A stretch of DNA of 5,506 nucleotides from Deltaproteobacteria bacterium (GTDB taxonomy: Bacteria > Desulfobacterota > Dissulfuribacteria > Dissulfuribacterales > UBA3076). The stretch lies in assembly GCA_013138705.1 (NCBI GenBank), contig WTCF01000099.1:1-5506 (forward strand), in the 5' to 3' direction. How positions within the stretch are numbered: the stretch's first letter is position 1; every line of letters starts with the position of its first letter. Below, piece by piece: positions 1 to 5,506 of this stretch. The notes beneath the pieces are model-generated. The model had not been told where the DNA came from. It searched no databases and worked only from the letters and a program-made list of their open reading frames with translations. Made by a program: the position numbers and the translations under genes.

Positions 1-1
1 A

Positions 2-85
2 TCCCAGACTCTGCAGCCTTTTCCCCGCACCAGAGTTACAGGAAAACGGCTGTATGTATTTGCAACAGAGGAGCTGAGTGATTGA
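2..85 (+). CDS. Possible 3' end of an unidentified plus-strand gene (partial)
   Basis: Frame 2 is open from the left edge to a TGA at 83-85. The translated tail reads as a plausible protein C-terminus, ending RVTGKRLYVFATEELSD. The other two plus frames also stay open nearly as long (to 81 and 77), but their cysteine- and serine-rich translations look less natural. If real, the gene converges on argB with only 4 bp between the stop codons and no room for a hairpin terminator. I do not recognise the family, and 27 codons are too few to assign one. On the minus strand I see no convincing gene start downstream of argB in this stretch. The call rests on amino-acid composition only. Confidence 0.35.
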   Translation, partial: SQTLQPFPRTRVTGKRLYVFATEELSD

Positions 86-89
86 ATTG

Positions 90-968
90 TCACTGGACTA
101 TCTCCGTTCCAACCCCGGTATCTGTCAACAGTTCCAATAAGATGGCGTGTTCCTTTCTTCCATCGATAATGTGGGCTTTATCAACCCCACTGCCCATGGC
201 CTTAAGACACGACTTAAGTTTTGGGATCATTCCTCCGGTTGCGGTACCATCCTCCATGGCCTTTCTTACCTCATCTGCCGTCATGGATGGAATCAGCTCG
301 TTCTTCGAACTCATTACCCCGGGGACATCTGTCAGGAGTATAAGTTTTTCAGCTTTAAGCTCCCCTGCTATGGCACCGGCAACAAGGTCAGCGTTTATGT
401 TGTATGCCTGTCCCTCGGGTCCGACACCAACCGGGGCTATAACAGGTATAAACCCTGAGTCCTCAAGGGCCTTAAGCACCCCGGCATTGATACTTGAAAC
501 CTTTCCCACTCTTCCAATATCTATAATTTCAGGCGGACGTTCATCCCCGGTATATTTGTAAATCTTCATAGGATCTGCCTGTATAAGATCACCATCCCTG
601 CCGGACAGACCCACTGCCCGTCCTTCATAGCCATTGATAAGACCCACTATCTCCTTGTTGACAGTACCAACCAGTACCATCTCCACAACACTCATGGTCT
701 CATCATCAGTGACCCTCTGGCCCTCGACAAATGTAGACCGGATCCCCATTTTCTCCATTATCTGATTTATCTGAGGCCCGCCTCCGTGGACAATGACCGG
801 ATTGATGCCCACGTATTTCATCAGGATGATGTCCAGCACGAACTGCTCCTTGAGGGATTGTTCCACCATGGCGTGGCCGCCGTACTTTATGACAATGGTC
901 TTGTTGGCAAACTGTCGAATATAGGGGAGGGCCTCAATAAGAATCCGGGCCCTTGATATGTTGTCCAT
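90..968 (-). CDS. argB: Acetylglutamate kinase (N-acetyl-L-glutamate 5-phosphotransferase)
   Basis: ArgB phosphorylates N-acetylglutamate with ATP, the second step of cytoplasmic arginine (ornithine) synthesis. The 292-residue protein is full length and shows the amino-acid kinase fold. Visible motifs are IKYGGHAM at 27-34 with the phosphate-binding Lys28, the glycine loop VHGGGPQI at 60-67, the substrate Arg85 in EGQRVTD, YNINAD at 189-194, LLTDVPGV at 211-218 and GGMIPK at 245-250 with Lys250. An N-terminal helix (about residues 3-22) precedes the first strand, and the C-terminus reads DGRKEHAILLELLTDTGVGT. Both are hallmarks of the arginine-inhibited hexameric enzymes, so feedback inhibition by arginine is inferred. 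The ATG at 968 has only a weak ribosome site (TTGGAT, about 6 nt upstream). It is the last gene of the minus-strand run, separated from hslU by 185 bp occupied by a palindromic element, so co-transcription with hslU is possible but not assured. Confidence 0.97.
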   Translation of the reverse strand: MDNISRARILIEALPYIRQFANKTIVIKYGGHAMVEQSLKEQFVLDIILMKYVGINPVIVHGGGPQINQIMEKMGIRSTFVEGQRVTDDETMSVVEMVLVGTVNKEIVGLINGYEGRAVGLSGRDGDLIQADPMKIYKYTGDERPPEIIDIGRVGKVSSINAGVLKALEDSGFIPVIAPVGVGPEGQAYNINADLVAGAIAGELKAEKLILLTDVPGVMSSKNELIPSMTADEVRKAMEDGTATGGMIPKLKSCLKAMGSGVDKAHIIDGRKEHAILLELLTDTGVGTEIVQ

Positions 969-984
969 AAATTATCCAATCAAC

Positions 985-1110
985 TGATTCCGCTGAAAAA
1001 ACCCAATCTGCGGCGTTGCTTCAATTTTCCAGTCACTGCGACGTACGATAAGTACGTCTCATTCCTGGAAAATTTTGCGCCTTGCATCTCGGGCTTTTTG
1101 AGCGGAATCA
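985..1110. repeat. 126-bp nested palindromic repeat element (MITE/REP-like) in the hslU-argB gap
   Basis: The element is bounded by a perfect 10-bp terminal inverted repeat, TGATTCCGCT at 985-994 and AGCGGAATCA at 1101-1110. Inside lie further nested inverted repeats: AATTTTCCAG at 1023-1032 with CTGGAAAATT at 1065-1074, and GACGTAC at 1040-1046 with GTACGTC at 1052-1058 around a 5-nt GATAA loop. The arms between these blocks also match imperfectly, for example GCGTTGC against TTGCGCC. All blocks share a centre near 1048-1049, so the whole unit can fold into one long interrupted hairpin in either strand's RNA or as a DNA cruciform. It encodes no plausible protein. From memory, similar palindromes are scattered between genes in Desulfobacterota. 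I cannot verify copy number here beyond the partial copy at 3101-3129. Confidence 0.85.
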
Positions 1111-1138
1111 TGTTTCGGGCTTTTTGCAGTGTAATCAT
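1089..1138. repeat. Partial tandem duplication of the palindrome's right terminus
   Basis: The 12-mer TCGGGCTTTTTG occurs at 1089-1100 and again at 1115-1126. Each copy is followed by a similar tail, AGCGGAATCAT at 1101-1111 and AGTGTAATCAT at 1128-1138. The right end of the palindromic element has therefore been duplicated with a period of about 26-27 bp, and the outer copy has diverged. The outer copy ends 15 bp before the hslU stop codon. It could be a trace of a second insertion, an old nested copy or a slippage event. Confidence 0.7.
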
Positions 1139-1153
1139 CAGGTGTTTAAAGGA

Positions 1154-2494
1154 TCACAGGATAAACCTGCTGAGGTCCACGTCCTTAGCTATATCCCTCA
1201 ACCTCTCCTGCACATAAGCAGCGGTTATCTGAATTTGCTGAGGGGCAACGTCCGGGGCCTCAAAAGAGATTTCCTCAACCAGTTTTTCCATTACGGTATG
1301 GAGTCTTCTAGCGCCTATATTTTCCGTGCGCTCGTTTACTTCAAAGGAAATCTTGGCTATCTCTTCGATTGCCTCTGTATCAAATATCAGCTCTATGTTT
1401 TCTGTGTCGAGCAATGCCATATATTGAGTGACAAGAGCATTTTCCGGCTCTGTAAGTATCCTTACAAAGTCTTCCTGAGTTAATGCATCCAGCTCGACCC
1501 TGATTGGGAACCTTCCCTGAAGCTCAGGCAGTAAATCAGAGGGTTTTGAGACGTGGAAAGCACCGCTTGCAATGAATAGTATGTGGTCTGTCACTACGAT
1601 ACCATGCTTGGTGTGGACAGAAGTGCCTTCCACTATAGGCAGGAGATCCCGCTGAACCCCCTCCCTTGAAACGTCAGGGCCGCCGGCTCCGCCCCCTTTG
1701 GTAGCAACCTTGTCAATTTCGTCCAGGAAGATGATCCCTGACTGCTCAACACGGGCAATGGCCTTTTTCACCACCTTGTCCATGTCTATTAATTTTCCTG
1801 CTGCCTCTTGTTCAAGGATTTTTTTGGCTTCAGAGACCTTTACATGACGACGCTTCGGCTTGTTAGGCATTATGTTGGATAGCATGTCCTGGATGCCACT
1901 CTGCATCTCTTCCATGCCCGCGGCAGCAAAAATTTCAATCATTGGTGAAGAGGGCCTTTGGGCAACCTCCAGCTCCACGAAGCGATCATCCAGCTTTCCA
2001 TCTCTCAGCATCTGACGAAAGCGTTCCCTGGTAGATGTTTCTCCTGCGTCTTGCTCGCCCTTAAGACTCGGCAACAGGATGTCCAGGAGTTGGTCTTCAG
2101 CAAGGTCTTTAGCCCTTGCCTCCACCTTTTCCTTCTCTTCGGATTTCACCATGTCCACCGCAAGGTGGGTGAGGTCCCTGATCATGGACTCGACGTCACG
2201 GCCCACATATCCAACTTCAGTGAATTTGCTCGCCTCGATCTTGAGAAAAGGAGATTTTGCCAGTCTGGCAAGGCGTCTTGCAATCTCAGTCTTACCCACT
2301 CCTGTGGGCCCGATCATAATGATGTTCTTAGGGGCGATTTCATCCCGGAGTGGCTCAGGGACCTGCTGTCTTCTCCATCGATTCCGGAGCGCTATGGCCA
2401 CTGAACGCTTGGCCTGGGACTGGCCAATAATATACTTGTCCAGCTCGGTTTCTATCTCTCTTGGTGTTAAAGGTTTGATTTCCGCAATTTCCAC
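1154..2494 (-). CDS. hslU: HslU (ClpY), AAA+ unfoldase of the HslUV protease
   Basis: HslU forms the hexameric ATPase ring that unfolds protein substrates and threads them into the HslV peptidase in the cytoplasm. The 446-residue product is close to the usual length (443 in E. coli). Visible motifs are the LDKYIIGQ start of the N-domain (18-25), Walker A GPTGVGKT (62-69), the pore loop GYVG (95-98), and an I-domain insertion spanning roughly 110-243. They continue with Walker B IIFLDE (254-259), the ELQGRF segment with the probable arginine finger Arg328, and sensor 2 GARRL (394-398). The C-terminus LSRFIL is the conserved tail that docks into HslV pockets and activates the peptidase. The start is GTG, 8 bp after the hslV stop, and no ATG lies near the homologous start. 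The gene is therefore surely co-transcribed and probably translationally coupled with hslV. Confidence 0.98.
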   Translation of the reverse strand: MEIAEIKPLTPREIETELDKYIIGQSQAKRSVAIALRNRWRRQQVPEPLRDEIAPKNIIMIGPTGVGKTEIARRLARLAKSPFLKIEASKFTEVGYVGRDVESMIRDLTHLAVDMVKSEEKEKVEARAKDLAEDQLLDILLPSLKGEQDAGETSTRERFRQMLRDGKLDDRFVELEVAQRPSSPMIEIFAAAGMEEMQSGIQDMLSNIMPNKPKRRHVKVSEAKKILEQEAAGKLIDMDKVVKKAIARVEQSGIIFLDEIDKVATKGGGAGGPDVSREGVQRDLLPIVEGTSVHTKHGIVVTDHILFIASGAFHVSKPSDLLPELQGRFPIRVELDALTQEDFVRILTEPENALVTQYMALLDTENIELIFDTEAIEEIAKISFEVNERTENIGARRLHTVMEKLVEEISFEAPDVAPQQIQITAAYVQERLRDIAKDVDLSRFIL

Positions 2495-2502
2495 TGGATT
2501 TA

Positions 2503-3081
2503 TTATTCCTCCTGAGATTCCAGACTTTCAACTATTATATTTTCGTTAGTGTAAATACAAATAGAAGCCGCAATGTTCAGGGAAGCCTCAGCTATCTCCC
2601 TGGCTGAAAGATTACTGTGGGCCACAAGGGCCTTTGCTGCAGAAAGGGCGTAAGGCCCTCCTGAACCTATGGCCAATATGTTGTCATCAGGTTCTATTAC
2701 GTCGCCGGAGCCTGAGATGAGGAGAGAATTTTTCTCGTCAACTGCAATCAACAGGGCCTCAAGGCGCCTTAAAATTTTGTCTGTGCGCCAATCCTTGGCA
2801 AGCTCAACTGCTGCACGCACCAAATTACCCTTGTATTGCTCGAGCTTCTGCTCAAGCTTTTCAAACAGTGTAAAGGCATCGGCAGTTGCGCCTGAAAAAC
2901 CGGTAAGGACCTTTCCGTTGTAAAGTGTCCTTATCTTTCGTGCCTTATGCTTGATAACCGTATTCCCCAGCGTCACCTGCCCGTCGCCTGCAAGCACCGC
3001 CTCGCCATTATAACGAATAGCCAGGACAGTAGTACTACGAATATTGTCCTTTGTTCGGCTTTTCACTCTATTATTATACAC
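2503..3081 (-). CDS. hslV: HslV (ClpQ), threonine peptidase of the HslUV protease
   Basis: HslV is the proteasome-beta-like peptidase that assembles into two stacked hexamers and degrades proteins fed in by HslU. The 192-residue precursor aligns to the E. coli enzyme without a break. The nucleophile is Thr17 in [11 protein letters not shown], which becomes Thr1 after self-cleavage. Asp33 (AGDGQVTLG), Lys49 and Ser140 (AIGSGGPY) fall exactly at mature positions 17, 33 and 124, the conserved catalytic set. Other family blocks present are [17 protein letters not shown] and [13 protein letters not shown]. The chosen start is GTG with GGAG 6 nt upstream. It gives a basic 16-residue propeptide, longer than the one to few residues usual in the family. 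The first of 160 bp between it and xerC are repeats, so hslVU expression may depend on read-through or on a promoter I could not identify. Confidence 0.97.
   Translation of the reverse strand: MYNNRVKSRTKDNIRSTTVLAIRYNGEAVLAGDGQVTLGNTVIKHKARKIRTLYNGKVLTGFSGATADAFTLFEKLEQKLEQYKGNLVRAAVELAKDWRTDKILRRLEALLIAVDEKNSLLISGSGDVIEPDDNILAIGSGGPYALSAAKALVAHSNLSAREIAEASLNIAASICIYTNENIIVESLESQEE
2508..2513 (-). promoter_or_regulatory. Strong Shine-Dalgarno site for hslU, unusually far from its GTG
   Basis: On the minus strand a perfect AGGAGG lies inside the last codons of hslV and is followed by 13 nt before the GTG at 2494. That spacing is longer than the usual 5-9 nt. No ATG, GTG or TTG start in the hslU frame lies closer. 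A ribosome terminating on hslV would sit on this site, so re-initiation on hslU is the likely mode. Confidence 0.65.
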
Positions 3082-3087
3082 GTTTTA

Positions 3088-3091
3088 CTCC
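3088..3091 (-). promoter_or_regulatory. Shine-Dalgarno site supporting the GTG start of hslV
   Basis: GGAG on the minus strand stands 6 nt upstream of the GTG at 3081, the normal spacing. It is the main reason for choosing the long HslV precursor. A competing reading, with AAAGGA at 3047-3052 and an in-frame ATT at 3040-3042, would give a family-typical short leader but needs a very rare start codon. Confidence 0.55.
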
Positions 3092-3100
3092 ACATCCTTA

Positions 3101-3129
3101 GATTCCGCTGAAAAAACCTAATCTGCAGC
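3101..3129. repeat. Truncated copy of the palindromic element's left terminus
   Basis: These 29 bases match 986-1014 at 27 positions. The two differences are a C-to-T at 3119 and a G-to-A at 3127. The match stops abruptly and gives way to the heptad repeats, and no internal palindrome or right terminus follows. It lies in the same orientation as the full copy, ending 19 nt upstream of the hslV start codon, just as the full copy ends 17 nt upstream of argB. Confidence 0.8.
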
Positions 3130-3136
3130 ACAATAA

Positions 3137-3242
3137 ATGTTGAATGTTAAATGCTGAATGCTGAATGCTGAATGCTGAATTGTAGAAAAAGATCTAAAAA
3201 ACATATACCTTAATTCAACATTCAACATTTAGCATTCAACAT
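3137..3242. repeat. Inverted array of 7-bp repeats (ATGCTGA/ATGTTGA family) between xerC and hslV
   Basis: The left arm (3137-3178) is six tandem heptads on the plus strand: ATGTTGA, ATGTTAA, then four identical ATGCTGA units, closed by ATT. The right arm (3212-3242) carries the same pattern on the minus strand: ATGTTGA, ATGCTAA, ATGTTGA, ATGTTGA, ATT. Leaving out two left-arm units, the arms match at 28 of 31 positions. A 30-nt AT-rich spacer (3182-3211) separates them. The right arm begins inside the xerC stop codon, so xerC mRNA runs directly into the hairpin. Two of the three arm differences become G-U pairs in the minus-strand transcript. The array does not code for protein. Confidence 0.88.
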
Positions 3243-4159
3243 CATTCTTTTTTTATTTTTCCCTTTGCCTTTTTTGCCCTGGGGTGGGCGTTGTCATATA
3301 CCTCGGCCAAATGACTCAGGTCCAGGTGCGTATAAAGTTGCGTAGTCGCAAGACTCACATGACCCAGCATTTCCTGGATCGGTCTGAGGCCTGCACCTGA
3401 TTCAAGTAAATGGGTCGCCATGGAGTGACGGAAAGTATGAGGAGTGACAGGCGAATTCAGCCCTACCTCTAATTTTCTCCTGGCAACCAATCGCTCTACA
3501 CTTCGAGGACTTAACCTTGTGCCCCTTCGATTAATGAAAAACGCCTTTTCGTCTTTACAATGCAGCCTTTCCAGCAATGCATCTCTGAAAGGCAAATATG
3601 CATTCAATGCCTTGGCTGCCTTGCTGCCAAAAGGAATTACTCGCTCTTTATTGCCCTTGCCCCTCACACGTACCATCTCAGGTGAGAGGGAAACACTCGA
3701 AACATCCAGACCTGAAAGCTCGCCAACCCTTATTCCCGAGCTGTATAGCAACTCAAGGATGGCTCGGTTCCTTAGATCCTGGAATCCCTTATCATCACCG
3801 GTTTCTACCATGGAAAAGGCCTCATCTACAGAGAGATAAGCCGGGAGGGTTTTTTTTGTTTGAGGCGCCCTTATGCCATCAGCAGGACTATTTTCAACTA
3901 TCCCCTGCCTGAGCAGGAACCGGAAAAAGCTTCGAACGGAAGCGAGTTTACGGGCTACGGTGCTTCTGCTTGCTCCCCTTTTCAGCATTGAAGCAAGCCA
4001 TGTCCTTATTTCTTTTGCGGTGACAGAGACTGGATTTTTCCCAGAGCCTATAAACCTACTAAGTTCCTCAAGGTCTCTTCGATAGGCTACTATCGTGTTA
4101 GGAGAAGCATTTCTCTCAACCTTGAGAAAATCCATAAATGTCTTAATTTCATTAACCAT
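3242..4159 (-). CDS. xerC: XerC-type site-specific tyrosine recombinase
   Basis: XerC works with XerD at the dif site near the replication terminus to resolve chromosome dimers. From the chosen ATG the protein has 305 residues, the normal Xer length. An N-terminal SAM-like core-binding domain (about 1-90, with ERNASPNTIVAYRRDL) precedes the catalytic domain. The catalytic set is complete: Arg144 (SSGIRVGEL), Lys168 (RGKGNKER), His241 and Arg244 (PHTFRHSMATHLLESG), His267 (LGHVSLATTQ) and Tyr276 (QLYTHLD). The C-terminal HLAEVYDNAHPRAKK matches XerC rather than XerD, and the neighbourhood next to hslVU agrees (codV-clpQ-clpY in Bacillus). An upstream in-frame GTG at 4213 would add 18 residues. 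I reject it because its AAAGGA is almost touching the codon and a TATAAA box lies just 4 bp upstream of it. The ATG at 4159 itself lacks a clear ribosome site. Confidence 0.93.
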   Translation of the reverse strand: MVNEIKTFMDFLKVERNASPNTIVAYRRDLEELSRFIGSGKNPVSVTAKEIRTWLASMLKRGASRSTVARKLASVRSFFRFLLRQGIVENSPADGIRAPQTKKTLPAYLSVDEAFSMVETGDDKGFQDLRNRAILELLYSSGIRVGELSGLDVSSVSLSPEMVRVRGKGNKERVIPFGSKAAKALNAYLPFRDALLERLHCKDEKAFFINRRGTRLSPRSVERLVARRKLEVGLNSPVTPHTFRHSMATHLLESGAGLRPIQEMLGHVSLATTQLYTHLDLSHLAEVYDNAHPRAKKAKGKIKKE

Positions 4160-4217
4160 AACCACGCTCTGCCCGAGGGCAAGAAATGAAGTAAGGTTTT
4201 TTCTATACCACACATCC

Positions 4218-4247
4218 TTTATAATTCAATAATGATCTCATCGTCAT
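4218..4247 (-). promoter_or_regulatory. Weak candidate promoter for xerC
   Basis: On the minus strand TATAAA (4218-4223) is a good -10 match. ATGACG (4242-4247), 18 bp upstream, is a 4-of-6 match to TTGACA. Transcription would start near 4211, about 50 nt before the preferred ATG. The proposed -35 falls within the inverted repeat at 4235-4263. I found no equally good promoter for dprA on the plus strand. Confidence 0.35.
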
Positions 4248-4263
4248 GGATGTTCGATGAGAT
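4235..4263. promoter_or_regulatory. 9-bp perfect inverted repeat in the xerC/dprA divergent region
   Basis: ATCTCATCG (4235-4243) and CGATGAGAT (4255-4263) are exact inverted copies around an 11-nt spacer. The position between two diverging genes and over the possible xerC -35 suggests a protein-binding operator. The T-rich run after it on the plus strand (from 4263) resembles a terminator, but no plus-strand gene ends upstream for it to terminate. The rest of the divergent region, 4264-4343, is AT-rich and shows nothing I can name. Confidence 0.45.
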
Positions 4264-4343
4264 TTATTTATTCATGATTAATAAGAAAAAGAACGAAGAA
4301 TTTATATGGGATCTTGAGATAAAACTTGTCTGGTATATAGGAA

Positions 4344-4350
4344 GGTGAGG
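4344..4350 (+). promoter_or_regulatory. Shine-Dalgarno site deciding the dprA start
   Basis: GGTGAGG lies 6 nt upstream of the ATG at 4357. The alternative in-frame GTG at 4345 lies inside this site and has AGGAAG directly abutting it, which leaves no spacing. The ATG is therefore preferred. Confidence 0.65.
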
Positions 4351-4356
4351 ACTCCC

Positions 4357-5460
4357 ATGGAACTTGAGGAGCTTAAAGCATGGATCGGGCTACAGTTGGT
4401 GCCCGGCGTCGGGAACATAACCCTGAGACGGCTTGTAGAACACTTCGGCTCAGCTAAAGCAGTATGGGAGGCCGGGCCTGCTGATTTTTCAGAGATAGTG
4501 CGATTGCCCACCCAGGTTCGAGACGCCCTGGCAAAAGGTCCTGATGAAAAAGTTCTTGAACGCAGCATCGGTGTCCTTGAAAGGGCCGGCGCATGGACCA
4601 TGACCTTCTTGAGTAAGGACTATCCGTTGCTTTTGAATGAGATACAAAATCCCCCGGCACTACTTCATGGTATCGGTGATCCCTCTTCTCTAAAAAAGAG
4701 AGCGATTGCTGTTGTCGGCTCAAGATATCCCAGTTCCTATGGGCTGGATGTAGCCCGGATGCTTTCATCTGAACTTGTGCAACATGGCTATACAGTAGTC
4801 TCCGGCCTGGCCCTTGGAATAGATACTGCTTCTCACGAAGCGGCCCTCAGGTCAGGTGGCAACACAATAGCTGTAAAGGGATGCGGTATAGACGTGGCTT
4901 ATCCCAGGCAAAATACAGATCTTGTCCATCGCATAGCAGATCATGGGGCAGTGATTACCGAATTACCACCTGGTTCATCTCCGGAGGCAAGAAATTTTCC
5001 GATTCGTAACAGGATCATCAGCGGTCTTTCCTATGGAGTCGTAATAGTCGAGGCAAATATGAAAAGTGGGTCTCTGATTACTGCTTCCTGTGCTCTGGAC
5101 CAGGGTAGGGAGGTAATGGCAGTTCCAGGGAGTATTTATTCTTACAGGAGCAGTGGTACACACTGGCTTATAAAGCAGGGAGCGCGGTTGGTAGAGAATT
5201 TCACAGACATAATGGAGGAGCTTGGCGCAGAAAAACAAGGGCGCAATACAGACCTCGTGCCAGGCGTTTCCAAAGAGCGACCCGATCTTTCTCCTGAGGA
5301 ACAAAATGTCTTTGACAAACTTGGGCCCTATCCGCAACATATAGACAATATTGCTAATCTGTGCGGGCAATCTGTTGGTCAAGTCAGTGGACTTTTACTC
5401 CAAATGGAGCTAAAAGACCTGATTCAGGCTTTTCCAGGCCAAATATATCAACTTAAGTGA
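4357..5460 (+). CDS. dprA: DNA-processing protein DprA (Smf)
   Basis: DprA binds incoming single-stranded DNA, protects it and loads RecA. It is needed for natural transformation but is conserved in many bacteria not known to be competent. The product has 367 residues from the chosen ATG. An N-terminal helix-hairpin-helix/SAM-like region contains LVPGVGNITLRRLVEHFG (about 14-31). The Rossmann-like core follows, with VVGSR (119-123), SGLALGID (149-156), GCGIDVAYPRQN (175-186), NFPIRNRIISGLS (213-225), VIVEA (229-233), SGSLITA (237-243) and GREVMAVPGS (250-259). A C-terminal winged-helix-like domain (about 312-367, from LSPEEQNVFDKLG) ends the protein, the longer domain form of the family. One small departure is VKGCGIDV where LGCGIDV is more usual. 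topA starts 10 bp downstream, so the two are probably one transcription unit, and the pairing is common across bacteria. No neighbouring competence gene is visible. Confidence 0.96.
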   Translation: MELEELKAWIGLQLVPGVGNITLRRLVEHFGSAKAVWEAGPADFSEIVRLPTQVRDALAKGPDEKVLERSIGVLERAGAWTMTFLSKDYPLLLNEIQNPPALLHGIGDPSSLKKRAIAVVGSRYPSSYGLDVARMLSSELVQHGYTVVSGLALGIDTASHEAALRSGGNTIAVKGCGIDVAYPRQNTDLVHRIADHGAVITELPPGSSPEARNFPIRNRIISGLSYGVVIVEANMKSGSLITASCALDQGREVMAVPGSIYSYRSSGTHWLIKQGARLVENFTDIMEELGAEKQGRNTDLVPGVSKERPDLSPEEQNVFDKLGPYPQHIDNIANLCGQSVGQVSGLLLQMELKDLIQAFPGQIYQLK

Positions 5461-5470
5461 GAGTGATTTT

Positions 5471-5506
5471 ATGAAAAAGGGTTTGGTAATTGTAGAATCC
5501 CCAACC
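5471..5506 (+). CDS. topA: DNA topoisomerase I, N-terminal fragment (runs off the window)
   Basis: Only 12 codons are present, MKKGLVIVESPT. The (A/G)LVIVESP motif is the first beta strand of the TOPRIM domain of bacterial topoisomerase I, and its Glu is a catalytic acid. TopA relaxes negative supercoils, and dprA-topA is a recurrent gene order, which supports the call. The ATG follows the dprA stop by 10 bp. The ribosome site is weak (GAGAGTGA, ending 4 nt upstream), so translation may be coupled to dprA. The catalytic tyrosine and zinc domains lie outside the window. Confidence 0.9.
   Translation, partial: MKKGLVIVESPT

Noticed and set aside
82..561. Long plus-strand open frames opposite argB, and similar frames opposite hslU, hslV, xerC and dprA
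   Set aside because: They lie antisense to genes with full catalytic motifs, and their translations show no recognisable family or start signals.
3063..3095. A 10-codon ATG reading frame on the minus strand overlapping the hslV start
   Set aside because: Its only purine-rich site (AAGG) abuts the ATG, leaving no spacing. The frame lies in the hslV ribosome-site region and is most likely incidental.
3137..3242. CRISPR array
   Set aside because: The repeats are contiguous 7-mers without unique spacers and are arranged as an inverted pair, with no cas genes nearby.
4160..4213. GTG at 4213 as the xerC start, adding 18 residues
   Set aside because: The extension has no counterpart in XerC proteins. 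The AAAGGA is almost in contact with the codon, and a TATAAA box 4 bp upstream would make the mRNA nearly leaderless. It cannot be fully excluded, because the ATG at 4159 has no good ribosome site.
4244..4275. Rho-independent terminator reading plus-strand at 4235-4275
   Set aside because: The stem is followed by TTTATTTATT rather than an unbroken T-run, and no plus-strand gene lies upstream, since xerC is on the other strand.
4301..4341. A dprA promoter using TTGAGA (4314-4319) with TATAGG (4336-4341), or a -10 at 4302-4307
   Set aside because: The first would start transcription within the ribosome site region, and the second has no -35 at acceptable spacing.
4345..4356. GTG at 4345 as the dprA start, adding four residues
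   Set aside because: The GTG lies within the Shine-Dalgarno sequence that correctly serves the ATG at 4357, and the extra residues have no homology value.

Overview
The window looks like ordinary bacterial chromosome, most likely from a Desulfobacterota-type (former Deltaproteobacteria) organism. That placement is an inference. It rests on the order xerC-hslV-hslU-argB, on dprA-topA next door, and on intergenic palindromic and heptad repeats of a kind I recall from such genomes. GTG starts for hslV and hslU and moderate GC content fit but do not prove it.

Layout: positions 2-85 hold what may be the last codons of an unidentified plus-strand gene that converges on argB. A minus-strand gene run, transcribed right to left, follows: xerC (3242-4159), hslV (2503-3081), hslU (1154-2494) and argB (90-968). 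A divergent intergenic region of about 200 bp (4160-4356, counting from the start codons I prefer) separates this run from a plus-strand pair, dprA (4357-5460) and the first 12 codons of topA (5471 to the window edge). The region contains a 9-bp perfect inverted repeat and a weak candidate xerC promoter.

hslV and hslU encode the peptidase and the AAA+ unfoldase of the HslUV (ClpQY) protease and are tightly coupled. XerC is the chromosome-dimer tyrosine recombinase. ArgB is the acetylglutamate kinase of arginine synthesis. DprA loads RecA onto incoming single-stranded DNA, and TopA is topoisomerase I. All five complete genes look intact, with their key catalytic motifs present.

The unusual content is in the two wide gaps of the minus-strand run. 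The hslU-argB gap holds a 126-bp nested palindrome (985-1110) whose right end is partly duplicated in tandem. The xerC-hslV gap holds a 29-bp copy of one terminus of that palindrome, next to an inverted array of 7-bp repeats (3137-3242) that begins on the xerC stop codon. In the sense mRNA this array could fold into a long hairpin. The two copies of the shared terminus sit in the same orientation, 17 and 19 nt upstream of the argB and hslV start codons. I found no CRISPR array, tRNA, rRNA, transposase or new multi-gene system.
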